Under the pieces are notes generated by a model. It was not told the origin of the DNA, made no database searches, and was given only the letters and a program-made list of their open reading frames with translations. Of a DNA stretch of 64,000 nucleotides, positions 17,779-28,517 are shown one piece after another (the stretch's first letter is position 1; every line of letters begins with the position of its first letter). Source of the stretch: an uncultured cyanobacterium. GTDB lineage: Bacteria; Cyanobacteriota; Cyanobacteriia; Cyanobacteriales; Nostocaceae. The stretch covers positions 176,041-240,040 of the forward strand of contig CAINGU010000037.1 in the NCBI GenBank assembly GCA_903848645.1, in the 5' to 3' direction. The position numbers and the translations under genes were made by a program.

Positions 17779-18333
17779 TTAAGCAGCTATGATATTTTTC
17801 AAATCAGTAAAAACTTCTTCTTGGGACTGATTACCGTTGACTGTTAGGAGTTTTTGGCGATCTGTAAAATAGTTAATTAAGGGTGCAGTTTCATCGCGGT
17901 AAACTTCTAAGCGCCGACGAATCACTTCTTCAGTATCATCTTTTCGTCCGCGTCCTAGTAACCGAGTAATGACAGTTTCATCTGGTGCATCCAGATTAAC
18001 TACCTTTTCACCACCCTGTCCTAGACTTTTAAGTAATTCTGCTAGAAACTCTGCTTGTGTAACTTTACGAGGAAAGCCGTCTAAAATCCAACCTGTTTTA
18101 GTATCTGGTTGTTTTAGGCGTTCTTCAACCATATCTTCTACTAATTTGTCGGGGACTAATTCGCCTTTATCCATGAAACTTTGGGCTTGCATTCCCAAAT
18201 TTGTTTTCTCTTGAATAGCTTGACGTAAAATGTCACCTGTAGAAATATGGGGAATCTGCAAAAATGCAGCCAAGGTTTGAGCTTGAGTTCCTTTACCAGC
18301 ACCCGGTGGTCCCAAGAAGATTAATCGCGTCAC
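17779..18333 (-). CDS. adk: Adenylate kinase (short form)
   Basis: Adk interconverts ATP + AMP and 2 ADP. The 184-aa product is the short type with a reduced LID. It has P-loop [13 protein letters not shown] at the N-terminus, DILRQAI for AMP binding and the conserved [15 protein letters not shown]. Its ATG shares a base with the secY stop codon at 18333, indicating translational coupling to secY. Confidence 0.97.
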   Translation of the reverse strand: MTRLIFLGPPGAGKGTQAQTLAAFLQIPHISTGDILRQAIQEKTNLGMQAQSFMDKGELVPDKLVEDMVEERLKQPDTKTGWILDGFPRKVTQAEFLAELLKSLGQGGEKVVNLDAPDETVITRLLGRGRKDDTEEVIRRRLEVYRDETAPLINYFTDRQKLLTVNGNQSQEEVFTDLKNIIAA

Positions 18334-19646
18334 TATTGTTTCACCATTCCTTCATAACGCTGAGAGATAACGTAAGTTTGGATTTGTTTAGCCGTATCAA
18401 TTGCCACACCGACTAAAATTAACAAAGATGTTGCCCCCAAACCTTTAAAGGTAGGAACTTTTAAGGCACTTTCTACGGCTGTGGGAATAATTGCCACTAA
18501 ACCTAGAAAGATAGCTCCTAAAAAAGTGAGTCGGTTTGTCACCCGTTCAATATACTCACTAGTAGCTTTTCCGGGACGAATACCGGGAATACTAGAACCC
18601 ATTTTTTTCAAATTCTGAGCCACATCTACTGGGTTGAGTATCAACGAAGAATAGAAGTAGCTGAAGAAAACAATGGAAGTTAAGTAAACGAGGGCATATA
18701 CCCAAGGTGCAGAACCACCAGGACTTAAATAGGTATTAACGATGTTTGCTAATTCGGGATTTTTAGTGAAATTGGCGATTAAAAGTGGCAAACTCAGGAT
18801 TGCGGCTGCAAAAATAATCGGCATTACCCCGCCAGAATTGAGACGTAGGGGTAAATAACTCCGTTGTTCTGCTAAAACTCTTCTGCCCACTTGACGACGG
18901 GCAGAAATAATGGGGATGCGGCGCATTCCTTCCTGTACGAACACAATACCCACGATTGTGAACATAAAAACCACTACCAGGACGATGACGCGCCCGACTA
19001 TTTCCCGTCCACCAACTTGTACCAAGTCAATGGTATCGCCTAGAGACTTGGGTAAAGATGCCACAATGTTGACAAAAATCAACAAAGATGCACCATTCCC
19101 GATCCCCCGTTCTGTAATCAGTTCCGATGCCCACATCACGAACATTGAACCAGCAGTGAGGGCGATTGCTGTTTCTGCTACGAATATTGGACCTGGGCTA
19201 AGGGCGAATTGTTGGAGGAATAATGTCGAAAAAGCCACACTTTGAATAATTGCCCAACACACAGTCACATAGCGGGTAATTTGTGATATTTTCCGCCGAC
19301 CTGCTTCGCCTTCATTTTTCTGTAAATTTTCTAAAGATGGCAGAGCAGAAGTCAGTAATTGGATAATAATGGACGCATTAATAAAGGGCAAAATCCCCAA
19401 GGCAAAGACACCTAAAGTAGAGAGTCCGCGTCCAGAGAATATATCCAGTAAACCGAAAATGGAATTGTTGCCCGATATAGCGTCATGAAACTTAGGTCTA
19501 TCAATTCCTGGGACAGGTAAAAATATACCCAGGCGAACCAAAATTAAAATACCGACAGTAACAAGCAGCCTACCTCTCAGTCCGGCTGCTTGCGCCATCT
19601 GCATAAAAGTTTCTTGAGCCGTTGGGGCTTTGTCTCGACTGATCAT
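18333..19646 (-). CDS. secY: Preprotein translocase subunit SecY
   Basis: SecY is the channel of the Sec translocon in plasma and thylakoid membranes. The 437-aa product shows about ten hydrophobic helices, with [14 protein letters not shown] in the first, [16 protein letters not shown], and the cytosolic loop segment [16 protein letters not shown]. SecG is encoded separately at 41045. A 173-bp gap containing a long inverted repeat separates the start from rplO. Confidence 0.98.
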   Translation of the reverse strand: MISRDKAPTAQETFMQMAQAAGLRGRLLVTVGILILVRLGIFLPVPGIDRPKFHDAISGNNSIFGLLDIFSGRGLSTLGVFALGILPFINASIIIQLLTSALPSLENLQKNEGEAGRRKISQITRYVTVCWAIIQSVAFSTLFLQQFALSPGPIFVAETAIALTAGSMFVMWASELITERGIGNGASLLIFVNIVASLPKSLGDTIDLVQVGGREIVGRVIVLVVVFMFTIVGIVFVQEGMRRIPIISARRQVGRRVLAEQRSYLPLRLNSGGVMPIIFAAAILSLPLLIANFTKNPELANIVNTYLSPGGSAPWVYALVYLTSIVFFSYFYSSLILNPVDVAQNLKKMGSSIPGIRPGKATSEYIERVTNRLTFLGAIFLGLVAIIPTAVESALKVPTFKGLGATSLLILVGVAIDTAKQIQTYVISQRYEGMVKQ

Positions 19647-19668
19647 AGAGTTTTACCTTTGAAGTCCT

Positions 19669-19812
19669 AACTATGATTTACGTGATTAATGTGATGAAGA
19701 TGATTAAGTCGTCTGAACTGTGATTTTTGTGATTTATTTGATGAAGATGATTATCAAAATCACATTCATCATCCTAATCATATAAATCATCTTAATCATA
19801 AAAATCATAGTT
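19669..19812. repeat. Long inverted repeat in the rplO-secY gap
   Basis: AACTATGATTTACGTGATTA at 19669 faces TAATCATAAAAATCATAGTT ending at 19812. Between them GATGAAGATGATTA occurs twice as a direct repeat, with inverted partners. The whole spacer could fold into one long stem in the operon mRNA. Confidence 0.75.
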
Positions 19813-19819
19813 CAGACTT

Positions 19820-20263
19820 TTATACAGTTTCACAACTTCCACCAGCAGCTTCAATTTTGATCCGAGCTTGGCCTGTGAAAGCAGCAGCTTTTACCTGAAG
19901 AGGAACATTCAATTCCCCATTACCCAAAATTTTCAATTCACCTTTAACAGTGGTTAAGATCCCCGCTGCTTTTAAGGATTCCAATGTTACTTCTGAGTTA
20001 GCAGGTAGGTTAGCTAATTTCTCTACATTAATCGTAGTGTAAATTCTCCGGTTAATGAGAGGGAAGCCCTTGAGTTTAGGTATCCGGCGGTACAATGGCT
20101 GTTGACCACCTTCAAAACCTGGTCTTGTCCCACTACCAGAACGGGATTTTTGACCACGCATCCCTAGACCAGCACTAGCACCTTGTCCAGCAGAAATACC
20201 TCTACCTACACGCTTACGGCGTTTTTTAGAGCCTTTTTGGGGCTTAACATCATTAAGTCTCAT
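19820..20263 (-). CDS. rplO: 50S ribosomal protein L15
   Basis: Large-subunit protein, 147 aa. The glycine/arginine-rich N-terminus has [19 protein letters not shown] and [10 protein letters not shown], and [12 protein letters not shown] follows. It lies after rpsE. rpmD (L30), present here in many bacteria, is absent, as is usual in cyanobacteria. Confidence 0.98.
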   Translation of the reverse strand: MRLNDVKPQKGSKKRRKRVGRGISAGQGASAGLGMRGQKSRSGSGTRPGFEGGQQPLYRRIPKLKGFPLINRRIYTTINVEKLANLPANSEVTLESLKAAGILTTVKGELKILGNGELNVPLQVKAAAFTGQARIKIEAAGGSCETV

Positions 20264-20327
20264 TTTGGTTTGTGATTTTAGATTTTAGATTTTGGATTTT
20301 AGATTGAGAATCTGATACAAAGGGTGA

Positions 20328-20852
20328 CTAAATATAGAGTTTCTCAATGGCGATACCGCGATCTTCAGCAACTTCACTTAATGTCCGCAGGGTAGATAGA
20401 GCGTTAACTGCGGCTCTGGCGTTGTTCAAAGGGTTATTTGAACCTAGTTGTTTGGCAAGAATATTGCGTATTCCTGCTAACTCTAATACAGTCCGTACAG
20501 CGCCCCCGGCAATTACCCCTGTACCTGGTGCGGCTGGGCGCATCATGACTTTAGCTCCGCCACCAACACCGTCAATGGGGTGAGGAATGGAATTGGATTT
20601 AGTGATCGGGATGTCAATGAGATGTTTTTTACCATCAGCGACACCTTTTTTAACTGCACCAATTACATCTGATGCCTTACCAACTCCGACTCCAACTTGT
20701 CCACGTTCATTACCGACGACGACAATGGCACGGAAGCTGAGTTTTTTACCACCTTTGACGACTTTACTCACCCGGCGGATTTGGATAACTCGCTCTTGCC
20801 AGGTGGTTTCTTCTTTTTTTGTACGGCTTGCTTTACGACGACCGGTTACCAT
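20328..20852 (-). CDS. rpsE: 30S ribosomal protein S5
   Basis: S5 helps decoding accuracy and shapes the mRNA entry. It is 174 aa from the ATG at 20852 ([15 protein letters not shown]). Upstream in-frame ATT and TTG codons (to 20858) are unlikely starts because AAAGAGAG sits about eight bases before the ATG. Core segments are [32 protein letters not shown] and [12 protein letters not shown]. Confidence 0.97.
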   Translation of the reverse strand: MVTGRRKASRTKKEETTWQERVIQIRRVSKVVKGGKKLSFRAIVVVGNERGQVGVGVGKASDVIGAVKKGVADGKKHLIDIPITKSNSIPHPIDGVGGGAKVMMRPAAPGTGVIAGGAVRTVLELAGIRNILAKQLGSNNPLNNARAAVNALSTLRTLSEVAEDRGIAIEKLYI

Positions 20853-20869
20853 AATCAATGCTCTCTTTT

Positions 20870-20934
20870 AGTTGTCAGTTGTCAGTTGTCAGTTGTCAGT
20901 TGTCAGTTGCTACTGACTATTGACTACTGACGGA
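20870..20934. repeat. Tandem heptamer repeat, unit GTCAGTT
   Basis: Five GTCAGTT copies followed by TGACTATTGACTACTGAC fill the rplR-rpsE spacer. Confidence 0.9.
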
Positions 20935-20935
20935 C

Positions 20936-21298
20936 TTAGAAATCTAAACCAGCCTCGCGTGCCGCCTCGGCTAGGGCTTTGACGCGACCATGATAGAGGT
21001 TTCCACCACGGTCAAAAACGACTTTAGTGATTCCTTTTTCTAGGGCGCGGACAGCTACCAATTTACCAACTTGCACTGATGCGTCACAGTTAGCACCAGA
21101 AGCGATGTTAGATTTCAATTCTGGTTCTACGGTTGATGCGGCAACTATAGTTTCCTGCTTGGTATCATCAATTACTTGAGCATAAATATGCTCATTTGAT
21201 CGAAATATAGCCAAACGTGGACGTTCGGTCGAACCGCTGACTTTGCCACGAACGCGCCGATGACGACGTTGTTTTGATTCTTTGCGTGTAAGTTTCAT
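20936..21298 (-). CDS. rplR: 50S ribosomal protein L18
   Basis: L18 binds 5S rRNA. The 120-aa product shows [20 protein letters not shown], the IYAQVIDD segment and [20 protein letters not shown] near the C-terminus. It starts two bases after the rplF stop. Confidence 0.98.
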   Translation of the reverse strand: MKLTRKESKQRRHRRVRGKVSGSTERPRLAIFRSNEHIYAQVIDDTKQETIVAASTVEPELKSNIASGANCDASVQVGKLVAVRALEKGITKVVFDRGGNLYHGRVKALAEAAREAGLDF

Positions 21299-21300
21299 AT

Positions 21301-21849
21301 TTACTTCTTACCACCCTTACCAGTCTTACCAGCTTTGCGTCTGACTACTTCACCGGCATAACGAATACCTTTACCTTTGTAGGGTTCAGGTGGACGAACA
21401 GCACGGATTTTAGCTGCTGTATTGCCGACAATTTCTTTGTCATAACCGCTGACTATGACATTAGTAGTCCCTTCTACCGCAAATTGAATTCCTGCTGGGG
21501 GTTCAATTTGGACTTGATGGCTATAACCCATATTTAAAACTAGGTTACTGCCTTGAAGTTGGGCGCGATAACCAACCCCTTGGATTTCCAAGCGACGTTG
21601 AAAACCCTGGGAAACTCCCTCCACCATGTTAGCCACTAAGGTGCGGCTCAAACCGTGCATTTGTCTGGAGGTGCGGGTTTCATCACGACGAGTAACTAGC
21701 AATGTTTCTCCGTCTAAGGAGAGTATCACATTGTTAGGTAGTTGACGGGAAAGTTCGCCTTTAGGACCTTTCACCACTACTTTGACACCATCAATCGCCA
21801 CTTGCACTTTGGCGGGAATGGTAATTGGACGTTTACCAATACGAGACAT
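21301..21849 (-). CDS. rplF: 50S ribosomal protein L6
   Basis: L6 sits near the factor-binding site. The 182-aa product opens [20 protein letters not shown] and contains the C-terminal-domain signature [14 protein letters not shown] followed by a basic tail. The start is ATG 21849. The spacer to rpsH upstream is filled with heptamers. Confidence 0.98.
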   Translation of the reverse strand: MSRIGKRPITIPAKVQVAIDGVKVVVKGPKGELSRQLPNNVILSLDGETLLVTRRDETRTSRQMHGLSRTLVANMVEGVSQGFQRRLEIQGVGYRAQLQGSNLVLNMGYSHQVQIEPPAGIQFAVEGTTNVIVSGYDKEIVGNTAAKIRAVRPPEPYKGKGIRYAGEVVRRKAGKTGKGGKK

Positions 21850-21861
21850 GATTTTTTGTTC

Positions 21862-21936
21862 TTTGTCAGTTGTTTTCTGTCAATTGTCAGTTTTTCGTTG
21901 TTTTGCCACTGACCAATGACCAATGACCAATGACGA
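21862..21936. repeat. Heptamer repeats GTCAGTT and CCAATGA
   Basis: Degenerate GTCAGTT units (21866-21895) and then three CCAATGA units (21912-21933) fill the rplF-rpsH gap. Confidence 0.88.
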
Positions 21937-22338
21937 CTACCAAACGTGGCAAAGCACTTCACCGCCTAGATTTTGGCGGCGTGCTTCGCGGTCAGTCATA
22001 ATCCCACTGGATGTAGAAATAATGGCAATACCGATACCGCCTAGCACTCTTGGTAATTCTTTTCTGTTGGAGTAAACACGTAAACCTGGTTTACTCACTC
22101 GCTTTAGGGCAGTGATTAAGGGTTGGCGATTTTTACCTTTGTATTTCAGAGAAATAACTAGGTTACGCTTGATTCCTTCTCCTGCTTCGTCAACTTCCGC
22201 AATAAAGCCTTCTTCCCGCAGTACCTTAGCAATACTACGAGTCATCTTTGTAGCTGGTACTTGCGTAGTTTGATGCCTTGCCATATTGGCATTGCGGATG
22301 CGCGTCAGCATATCTGCAATTGTGTCGTTAGCCGCCAT
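21937..22338 (-). CDS. rpsH: 30S ribosomal protein S8
   Basis: S8 binds the central domain of 16S rRNA and is a translational repressor in some bacteria. The 133-aa product shows [15 protein letters not shown] at the start and the C-terminal [20 protein letters not shown] motif. Confidence 0.98.
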   Translation of the reverse strand: MAANDTIADMLTRIRNANMARHQTTQVPATKMTRSIAKVLREEGFIAEVDEAGEGIKRNLVISLKYKGKNRQPLITALKRVSKPGLRVYSNRKELPRVLGGIGIAIISTSSGIMTDREARRQNLGGEVLCHVW

Positions 22339-22358
22339 CGTTCCCTCTTTAGATGAAC

Positions 22359-22907
22359 TTATTGATCGCGAAAGGGCATTCCCATTTCCTTAAGTAAGGC
22401 GCGGCCCTCTTCGTCGGTTTTTGCCGTGGTAATGATAGAAATATCTAAACCCCGGACTTGATCGATTCTGTCGTATTCCACTTCTGGAAAAATTAGCTGT
22501 TCGCGCACACCTAGAGTGTAGTTGCCACGTCCGTCAAAGCTTTTGGGGCTGATACCGCGAAAGTCTCTGATTCTGGGCAGTGTAAGGTTAATTAGACGAT
22601 CTAAGAAAGCGTACATCCGTTCGCCTCTTAGTGTCACCATAATCCCTACGGGCATACCTTGGCGAATTTTAAAGCCAGCGATCGCTTTCTTTGCCCGTGT
22701 TACCACAGGTTTTTGTCCAGTAATCAGGGCAATTTCGCTGATAGATGCCTCTAGTGATTTAGCGTTTTGAGCAGCTTCTCCCAAACCTCTGTTTATAGTT
22801 ATCTTAGTCACCTTCGGCACTTGATGCACGTTGGTGTATTCAAACTGAGTAATCAATTTGGGAGTAATTGTCTCTTGATATACAGTTTTCAGTCTTGTTA
22901 TCGCCAT
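22359..22907 (-). CDS. rplE: 50S ribosomal protein L5
   Basis: L5 binds 5S rRNA in the central protuberance. The 182-aa product shows [39 protein letters not shown] and [20 protein letters not shown]. The start is ATG 22907. S14, which follows L5 in many bacteria, is missing here and rpsH follows directly. Confidence 0.98.
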   Translation of the reverse strand: MAITRLKTVYQETITPKLITQFEYTNVHQVPKVTKITINRGLGEAAQNAKSLEASISEIALITGQKPVVTRAKKAIAGFKIRQGMPVGIMVTLRGERMYAFLDRLINLTLPRIRDFRGISPKSFDGRGNYTLGVREQLIFPEVEYDRIDQVRGLDISIITTAKTDEEGRALLKEMGMPFRDQ

Positions 22908-22949
22908 AGTGTTTGTCCTTATGTTCCCTGGGCTTGGTCAGGGAAAGTT

Positions 22950-23013
22950 CTTTGTCAGTTGTCAGTTGTCAGTTGTCAGTTGTTTTTTACTAATGACCAA
23001 TGACCAATGACTA
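22950..23013. repeat. Heptamer repeats GTCAGTT and CCAATGA
   Basis: Four GTCAGTT units (22953-22981) and then ATGACCAATGACCAATGAC (22992-23010) lie in the rplX-rplE spacer. Confidence 0.9.
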
Positions 23014-23017
23014 GTAA

Positions 23018-23368
23018 CTATTTATCCAGAATTTCACCTGTTTTTTTGAGCATTCTCACTTTCTTGCCTTCAGCGGTGAAAGTGTAGCAGACGCGACTAG
23101 CGACGTTTTGCTTGGTGGAATAGAGCATCACATTGGAGCTATGAATGGGGTACTCTTGGGTGACTATTTGCCCTGATTCACCTTCTTGCTGGGGTTTCAC
23201 GTGCTTGGTTTTAATGTTGACACCTTTGACAAGAACTTTGCTCAGTTGTGGCAGTGCTTTAATCACTTCACCAACTTTACCTTTATCTTTGCCAGCGATG
23301 ACTTGCACAGTATCACCAGTTTTAACGTGCATTTTATGAAAAACTTTGGGTTGTGGGCGCTTTGCCAT
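23018..23368 (-). CDS. rplX: 50S ribosomal protein L24
   Basis: Assembly initiator of the large subunit, 116 aa, with the KOW motif [20 protein letters not shown] near residue 17 and [13 protein letters not shown]. Its ATG shares a base with the rplN stop (23368), which indicates coupling. Confidence 0.97.
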   Translation of the reverse strand: MAKRPQPKVFHKMHVKTGDTVQVIAGKDKGKVGEVIKALPQLSKVLVKGVNIKTKHVKPQQEGESGQIVTQEYPIHSSNVMLYSTKQNVASRVCYTFTAEGKKVRMLKKTGEILDK

Positions 23369-23736
23369 TACAGCACCTCCGGAGCCAAGGAAACAATTTT
23401 GGTAAAGTTTTTGTCGCGCAGTTCTCGAGCTACGGGTCCAAATACCCTTGTACCTCGAGGATTACCTTCTTTGTTGATAATCACTGCGGCGTTATCGTCG
23501 AAGCGGATACACATACCGCTATCACGACTAATAGCTTTACGAGTACGCACAATTACTGCTTCGACCACATCAGACTTTTTAACGGCCATGTTGGGTGAAG
23601 ACTCTTTGACAACAGCGATAATGCGATCGCCTACGCCACCATAACGACGGTTACCTGCACCTAATATGCGGATGCACATTAGTTTTTTAGCACCGCTATT
23701 ATCTGCGACGTTCAGATAAGATTGGGGTTGAATCAC
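23368..23736 (-). CDS. rplN: 50S ribosomal protein L14
   Basis: Inter-subunit bridge protein, 122 aa. [20 protein letters not shown] opens it, with the signature [20 protein letters not shown] and the C-terminal [12 protein letters not shown]. Confidence 0.98.
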   Translation of the reverse strand: MIQPQSYLNVADNSGAKKLMCIRILGAGNRRYGGVGDRIIAVVKESSPNMAVKKSDVVEAVIVRTRKAISRDSGMCIRFDDNAAVIINKEGNPRGTRVFGPVARELRDKNFTKIVSLAPEVL

Positions 23737-23782
23737 AACTGGTCTCTCTTTTGGGGTTGTTGTAACTTAGCGTTACAACTGT

Positions 23783-24034
23783 TTACGCTGTAGCTTTGGT
23801 GTTCAGGATTTCTGTAACTTGCCAACGCTTGGTTTTGCTCAGGGGTCTAGTTTCCTGAATCCGCACCCGGTCGCCTATTTTGCACGTATTCTCTTCGTCG
23901 TGAACTTTATAGCGGCGGGTTTGAACTACGATTTTGCCGTACTTGGGGTGAGGAGCGCGGTTTTCTATGGCTACTACCACAGTTTTTTGCATTTTATCGC
24001 TCACTACCAAGCCAACTCGTTCTTTGACTGCCAT
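23783..24034 (-). CDS. rpsQ: 30S ribosomal protein S17
   Basis: OB-fold primary 16S binder, 83 aa, with [39 protein letters not shown] and [13 protein letters not shown]. It begins six bases after the rpmC stop. Confidence 0.97.
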   Translation of the reverse strand: MAVKERVGLVVSDKMQKTVVVAIENRAPHPKYGKIVVQTRRYKVHDEENTCKIGDRVRIQETRPLSKTKRWQVTEILNTKATA

Positions 24035-24040
24035 AATCTC

Positions 24041-24268
24041 CTACTTTTGTTCTGGGTCTGAAAGACTTGCTGCCCGTTTCCGTTCTCCTTCTACTGTCAG
24101 CAATTGGGAGAGACGATGGCGTGCGTGTTTGAACTGGTGAGGCTTTTCTAGTTGTCTAGTGGCTTTTTGCAAGCGCAACTGGAATAATTGTCTTTTAACG
24201 GCGACAATTTCCTCAGACAGCCGTTCGTCATTTAATTCTCTAGCTTCTGAAATCTTGGGAAGAGGCAT
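24041..24268 (-). CDS. rpmC: 50S ribosomal protein L29
   Basis: Helical protein at the tunnel exit, 75 aa. It opens MPLPKISEARELNDERLSEE, and the middle carries LFQLRLQKATRQLEKPHQFK. It starts three bases after the rplP stop. Confidence 0.96.
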   Translation of the reverse strand: MPLPKISEARELNDERLSEEIVAVKRQLFQLRLQKATRQLEKPHQFKHARHRLSQLLTVEGERKRAASLSDPEQK

Positions 24269-24271
24269 AAA

Positions 24272-24697
24272 CTACTCCTGCTCCTGTGGTTGAGAGCGGG
24301 CAATAAACTTGGTTTTAATTGGCAACTTAGCGTCAGCCAAGCGCATAGCTTCGCGGGCAATTTCTTCAGTAACGCCACCAATTTCAAACATGATCCGGCC
24401 TGGTTTGACGACGGCTACCCAAAATTCTGGATTACCCTTACCAGAACCCATCCGGGTTTCAGCAGGACGCATGGTGATTGGTTTGTCAGGGAAAATCCGA
24501 ATCCAGATTTTGCCACCCCGGCGAATATAACGAGTCATTGCCCGACGGGAAGCCTCGATTTGCCGTGAGGTGATCCAAGATGGTTCTTGGGCTTGGAGTC
24601 CAAAATCCCCAAAGTTGAGGGTACTGCCACGGGTGGCAAGACCTTCCATGCGTCCGCGTTGTTGTTTGCGGAATTTAGTTCTTCTAGGACTTAACAT
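24272..24697 (-). CDS. rplP: 50S ribosomal protein L16
   Basis: L16 positions the A-site tRNA. The 141-aa product opens [20 protein letters not shown], has [20 protein letters not shown] and the [19 protein letters not shown] signature. Confidence 0.98.
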   Translation of the reverse strand: MLSPRRTKFRKQQRGRMEGLATRGSTLNFGDFGLQAQEPSWITSRQIEASRRAMTRYIRRGGKIWIRIFPDKPITMRPAETRMGSGKGNPEFWVAVVKPGRIMFEIGGVTEEIAREAMRLADAKLPIKTKFIARSQPQEQE

Positions 24698-24701
24698 GAT
24701 T

Positions 24702-24764
24702 TGTCAGTTGTCGGTTGTCGGTTGTCAGTTGTCAGTTTTTTTGCCACTGACTATTGAGCATTGA
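24702..24764. repeat. Tandem heptamer repeat, GTCAGTT/GTCGGTT
   Basis: Five heptamers alternate GTCAGTT and GTCGGTT in the rplP-rpsC spacer. They are followed by CCACTGACTATTGAGCATTG. Confidence 0.88.
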
Positions 24765-25550
24765 CTAGGCTTCATTGGAGCGATCTTCAAACTGCTGTCG
24801 GCGACGTTGTTGTTGTCGGCGACGAGGTTCGCGGTCACGGTCACGATCACCACGGTCACGGTCACGTTCTCTAGCGGGTTGGGCGGGAGCTTGTTCCTGA
24901 CCAGGAATAATTTCTCCTTTAAATACCCAAACTTTAATCCCTAGAATTCCGTAAATTGTCTTAGCTGTGCAGCCAGAATAGTCAATATCAGCACGTAAAG
25001 TATGGAGAGGAACTCTACCTTCACGAGTCCACTCTGAGCGGGCAATTTCTGCACCGTTGAGCCGACCACCGACTTGAACTTTGATTCCTTGTACACCTGC
25101 TCTTTGGGCGCGTTGAATTGCTTGACGAACAACTCGACGGAAGGAAACGCGACGTTCTAATTGTTGAGCAATGTATTCAGCAATTAGGTAGGCATCAGCA
25201 TCAACTCGTTGAATTTCGACAACGTTGATGCGAATTTGGCGACTACCGCCCAAAGCTCCTTGCAATCCCAGGCGCAATGATTCAATCCCTTGACCACCAC
25301 GACCTACAACCACACCTGGTCTAGCTGTACGAACTTCTAGGTCAATTTGATCAGCTTTACGCTCAATTCTGACTTCGGAAATACCGGCATTATTTTGAGC
25401 GTATCTACCTAGTTTTTGTTCAATGTATTGACGCAGTTTGTAGTCTTCTTGTAGAAGTTCTGGATAACGGTCAGGTTCTGCAAACCAACGGGATTGGTGT
25501 TCTTGAGTTATACCCAGTCGAAAGCCGACTGGATGAATTTTCTGTCCCAC
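24765..25550 (-). CDS. rpsC: 30S ribosomal protein S3 with Arg/Asp-rich tail
   Basis: S3 lines the mRNA entry tunnel. The 261-aa product opens [18 protein letters not shown], has the KH domain with [20 protein letters not shown] and the S3 C-terminal domain with [13 protein letters not shown]. The last 40 residues are low-complexity, rich in R, D, E and Q ([18 protein letters not shown]). This makes the protein longer than the usual bacterial S3. Such tails occur in other cyanobacteria. Confidence 0.97.
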   Translation of the reverse strand: MGQKIHPVGFRLGITQEHQSRWFAEPDRYPELLQEDYKLRQYIEQKLGRYAQNNAGISEVRIERKADQIDLEVRTARPGVVVGRGGQGIESLRLGLQGALGGSRQIRINVVEIQRVDADAYLIAEYIAQQLERRVSFRRVVRQAIQRAQRAGVQGIKVQVGGRLNGAEIARSEWTREGRVPLHTLRADIDYSGCTAKTIYGILGIKVWVFKGEIIPGQEQAPAQPARERDRDRGDRDRDREPRRRQQQRRRQQFEDRSNEA

Positions 25551-25607
25551 AAAAGCTTCCTCTAAAATTTCTTACTGTACGCAATTTTCTTGTGTCTGTT
25601 TTTGTGT

Positions 25608-25967
25608 TTATTCAGCAGCAGTGCCAGCGGAAACAGCAACAGTGATATGACACGTTGGCTTGCGAATTTGGTAAGCTCGACCTTGCGCTCTGGGTTGAAA
25701 CCGTTTCAATACTGGTCCTTGGTCAGCAAAAGCTTGACTAATCACCAAACTGGATCTGTCCAAGCCAGCATTATGCTCTGCATTAGCGGCGGCGCTTCTG
25801 AGAACCTTTAAGATTGGGTCACAAGCACCATAGGGCATAAATTCGAGAATAATTAGTGCTTCTCTGTATGAACGCCCGCGAATTTGGTCAAGTACACGGC
25901 GCACTTTATAGGGAGAAATGCGTATATAACGGGCGATTGCCTTAACTTCAGTAGTATCAGTTGCCAT
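25608..25967 (-). CDS. rplV: 50S ribosomal protein L22
   Basis: Tunnel-lining protein, 119 aa, with [20 protein letters not shown], the loop segment and [20 protein letters not shown] near the C-terminus. It lies between rpsS and rpsC in the standard order. Confidence 0.98.
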   Translation of the reverse strand: MATDTTEVKAIARYIRISPYKVRRVLDQIRGRSYREALIILEFMPYGACDPILKVLRSAAANAEHNAGLDRSSLVISQAFADQGPVLKRFQPRAQGRAYQIRKPTCHITVAVSAGTAAE

Positions 25968-25983
25968 AATTTACTCCATTTTT

Positions 25984-26063
25984 ATCAATTAAAAATTCAG
26001 AATTAAAAATTAAAAATGAATAATTCCCATGTTTTAATTTTTAATTTTCAATTTTTAATTGAT
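25984..26063. repeat. A+T-rich perfect inverted repeat in the rpsS-rplV gap
   Basis: ATCAATTAAAAATT (25984) and AATTTTTAATTGAT (ending 26063) are exact complements. The inner parts pair for about 16 more bases with few mismatches, giving an approximately 32-bp stem that occupies most of the spacer. Confidence 0.8.
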
Positions 26064-26342
26064 CTATCTCCCTGATTTTTTGTCACTTTTGCCATGACCT
26101 CTGTAGGTACGGGTAGGAGCAAATTCTCCTAACTTATGACCGACCATTTGTTCATTGACAAATACGGGAACGTGCTGCCGTCCATTGTGAACAGCGATAG
26201 TATGACCTACCATCAAGGGCAAAATTGTCGAAGCTCTCGACCAGGTTTTGACCACTTGTTTTTCATCTTTTGCGTTTAACTTCTCAATTTTTTTGAGCAG
26301 ATGGTCAGCAACAAAAGGACCTTTTTTTAAAGAACGACCCAT
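26064..26342 (-). CDS. rpsS: 30S ribosomal protein S19
   Basis: Head protein of the small subunit, 92 aa. [40 protein letters not shown] and [19 protein letters not shown] are complete family motifs. Confidence 0.98.
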   Translation of the reverse strand: MGRSLKKGPFVADHLLKKIEKLNAKDEKQVVKTWSRASTILPLMVGHTIAVHNGRQHVPVFVNEQMVGHKLGEFAPTRTYRGHGKSDKKSGR

Positions 26343-26346
26343 AGTT

Positions 26347-26600
26347 CAATTTTGGATTTTGGATTTACCTATTTTGGATTTTGGATTTTCGATTTTGGAT
26401 TAATTATCTATGGATTAATTAATTGCACATTTAATGTCCATTAATAGCCTCCAATCTAAAATCCAAAATTTAAAATCTAAAATTCTAAGATTTTGAATTT
26501 CTTAATTTTGGATTTTGGATAATTAAGCTGTCTTAATATTAGGCTTCAAAAACTTTGAACGCTTAAAAATAGACTCAATCTAAAATCCAAAATTTAAAAT
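26347..26600. repeat. TTTTGGA heptamer runs and their complements in the rplB-rpsS gap
   Basis: Repeated TTTTGGA units (26350-26400 and about 26503-26520) alternate with complementary TCTAAAATCCAAAA units (26450-26490 and 26575-26605). The 266-bp spacer can therefore form several stems. No gene is seen. Confidence 0.75.
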
Positions 26601-26608
26601 CTAAAATT

Positions 26609-27472
26609 CTAGGACTGACGACCACCGCGTCCACGTTTAGAGGATTTACGGCGACGACGGATAATCAACTTAGTGCTTGCTTTTTTGCGTTTACGTGTCT
26701 TAGCACCTAAAGTGGGTTTACCCCAAGGTGTTACAGGACCGGATCTACCGATAGGCGCTCTACCTTCACCACCACCATGGGGGTGATCCACTGGGTTCAT
26801 GACGCTACCTCTAACCTTGGGACGACGGCCTTTCCAGCGATTCCGTCCAGCTTTACCGGCACTTAGGTTTCTTGCGTCTGTGTTACCAACTTGTCCAATG
26901 GTGGCATAGCAATCACGGCGAATTAATCGGACTTCACCAGAAGGTAATCTCAGAGTCACATAATTGCCTTCTTTAGCCATAACTGACGCTGACGCACCAG
27001 CAGCCCGCACGATTTGACCACCTTTACCTGGAGTCATTTCGACGTTGTGAACACTACTACCCAAGGGAATGTTCGACAGAGGTAAGGCATTACCATCTTC
27101 GATAGGAGAATCAGGTCCAGCAATTACCTTTGTGCCTACTGTCATGCCATTTGGTTGCAAGATGTAGCGTTTTTCGCCATCTTCATACAACAACAAAGCG
27201 ATCCGCGCATTGCGGTTAGGATCGTATTCAATGGCTGTCACTGTAGCCGGGATATTCCGCTTATCTCTTTTAAAGTCAATAATGCGGTAAAGTTGTTTGT
27301 GTCCGCCACCCCGACGACGACTGGTTATCCGCCCTTGATTGTTCCGACCTTTGGGACGATGAACTGATTCAGTTAATGACTTTTCTGGCTCAGTTTTCGT
27401 AATTTCGGCAAAGTCGGAAATTGTAACTTGGCGAGTACTGGGGGTATAAGGGCGATAAGAACGAGTACCCAT
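26609..27472 (-). CDS. rplB: 50S ribosomal protein L2
   Basis: L2 is near the peptidyl-transferase centre and subunit interface. The 287-aa product opens [20 protein letters not shown] and has [19 protein letters not shown]. It carries the C-terminal motif [20 protein letters not shown] with the key histidine, and ends in a basic tail. Confidence 0.98.
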   Translation of the reverse strand: MGTRSYRPYTPSTRQVTISDFAEITKTEPEKSLTESVHRPKGRNNQGRITSRRRGGGHKQLYRIIDFKRDKRNIPATVTAIEYDPNRNARIALLLYEDGEKRYILQPNGMTVGTKVIAGPDSPIEDGNALPLSNIPLGSSVHNVEMTPGKGGQIVRAAGASASVMAKEGNYVTLRLPSGEVRLIRRDCYATIGQVGNTDARNLSAGKAGRNRWKGRRPKVRGSVMNPVDHPHGGGEGRAPIGRSGPVTPWGKPTLGAKTRKRKKASTKLIIRRRRKSSKRGRGGRQS

Positions 27473-27477
27473 AGTTC

Positions 27478-27562
27478 AATTTTGGATTTTGGATTAATTA
27501 ATTTTGGATTTTGGATTTTGGATTTTAGATTGTTTTTAATCTCAAATCTCCAATCTAAAATT
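27478..27562. repeat. TTTTGGA heptamer run in the rplW-rplB gap
   Basis: About six TTTTGGA-type units (27480-27530) and a short complementary CAATCTAAAATT end occupy the spacer. Confidence 0.8.
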
Positions 27563-27563
27563 T

Positions 27564-27881
27564 TTAGACTTCTGGGAAGAGAACTTTTCTGATTTTTTCT
27601 TCGTCTCCAGGAGCAACGGTGACAATAGCTCGCTTATATTGGGGCTTGTAACCAATAAATCTACCTACACGCTTTTGTTTGCGTGGAGGATTAGCGGTAT
27701 TGATTTTGACGATTTTAACTGCAAATAGGTCTTCAATTGCGGCTTTAATCTGTGGTTTAGTGGCTTTAGGAATTACTTCAAATGTATATTTGTTTTGTTC
27801 CATGAGCATGGTCGCTTTTTCGGTGAGAATGGGGCGACGCACTAAATCTGGTAGATCACGGGTGGCAACTACCTTAGGCAC
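27564..27881 (-). CDS. rplW: 50S ribosomal protein L23
   Basis: Tunnel-exit protein that docks trigger factor and SRP, 105 aa. It shows [20 protein letters not shown] and the core [20 protein letters not shown]. It overlaps the end of rplD by eight bases, so the two are probably translationally coupled. Confidence 0.97.
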   Translation of the reverse strand: MPKVVATRDLPDLVRRPILTEKATMLMEQNKYTFEVIPKATKPQIKAAIEDLFAVKIVKINTANPPRKQKRVGRFIGYKPQYKRAIVTVAPGDEEKIRKVLFPEV

Positions 27882-28506
27882 TGTAGACCTCCTGGATCTT
27901 CTCTATGGTTGATGATGTGACGATAATTTTGTCAGCATGGAGCAAATCGTAAACGTTTAACTGGTCAGCAGGAATCAGTTTTAAGTTTTCGATGTTACGA
28001 GCTGATAAAAGCACGTTTTCTGCGATTTCAGACAAAATTAAAAGTGTCTTTTGTTCTGATGTCGCACCCCATCTAGCTAATGCTGCTACGAGATCCTTGG
28101 TTTTAGGACGCTGTAATTCGTTGCTAAATTCTTCAACAACGATTAAATCTTCAGCACGACCAATAAAGGCTGTCCGCAATGCCAAACGGCGTTCTTTGCG
28201 GTTCATTTTTAGGTCGAAATCTCTGGGTTTTGGTCCAAAGATCACACCACCACCACGCCATAATGGTGAACGGATAGAACCAGCACGGGCGCGACCTGTG
28301 CCTTTTTGCCGCCAAGGTTTACGACCACCACCACGAACTTCTGCACGAGTTTTGGTGCTGGCAGTTCCCTGGCGAGAATTGGTCATTTGTCTGACTAGGG
28401 CGCGGTGTACGATATGCGCCGCTGTTGTTTCTTTGGCAACCCGTAAGTCGAAGTTTGTCTCTCCGACTTGCTCTCCTTGCCAATTTTTAATTACACTCTC
28501 TACCAT
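27874..28506 (-). CDS. rplD: 50S ribosomal protein L4
   Basis: Tunnel protein, 210 aa. The internal loop contains GQ/[24 protein letters not shown] sequence, then [20 protein letters not shown]. The C-terminal domain is the usual Rossmann-like fold. In E. coli L4 represses its own operon. No equivalent leader was identified here. Confidence 0.98.
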   Translation of the reverse strand: MVESVIKNWQGEQVGETNFDLRVAKETTAAHIVHRALVRQMTNSRQGTASTKTRAEVRGGGRKPWRQKGTGRARAGSIRSPLWRGGGVIFGPKPRDFDLKMNRKERRLALRTAFIGRAEDLIVVEEFSNELQRPKTKDLVAALARWGATSEQKTLLILSEIAENVLLSARNIENLKLIPADQLNVYDLLHADKIIVTSSTIEKIQEVYSA

Positions 28507-28517
28507 CTTTAGTGTCC

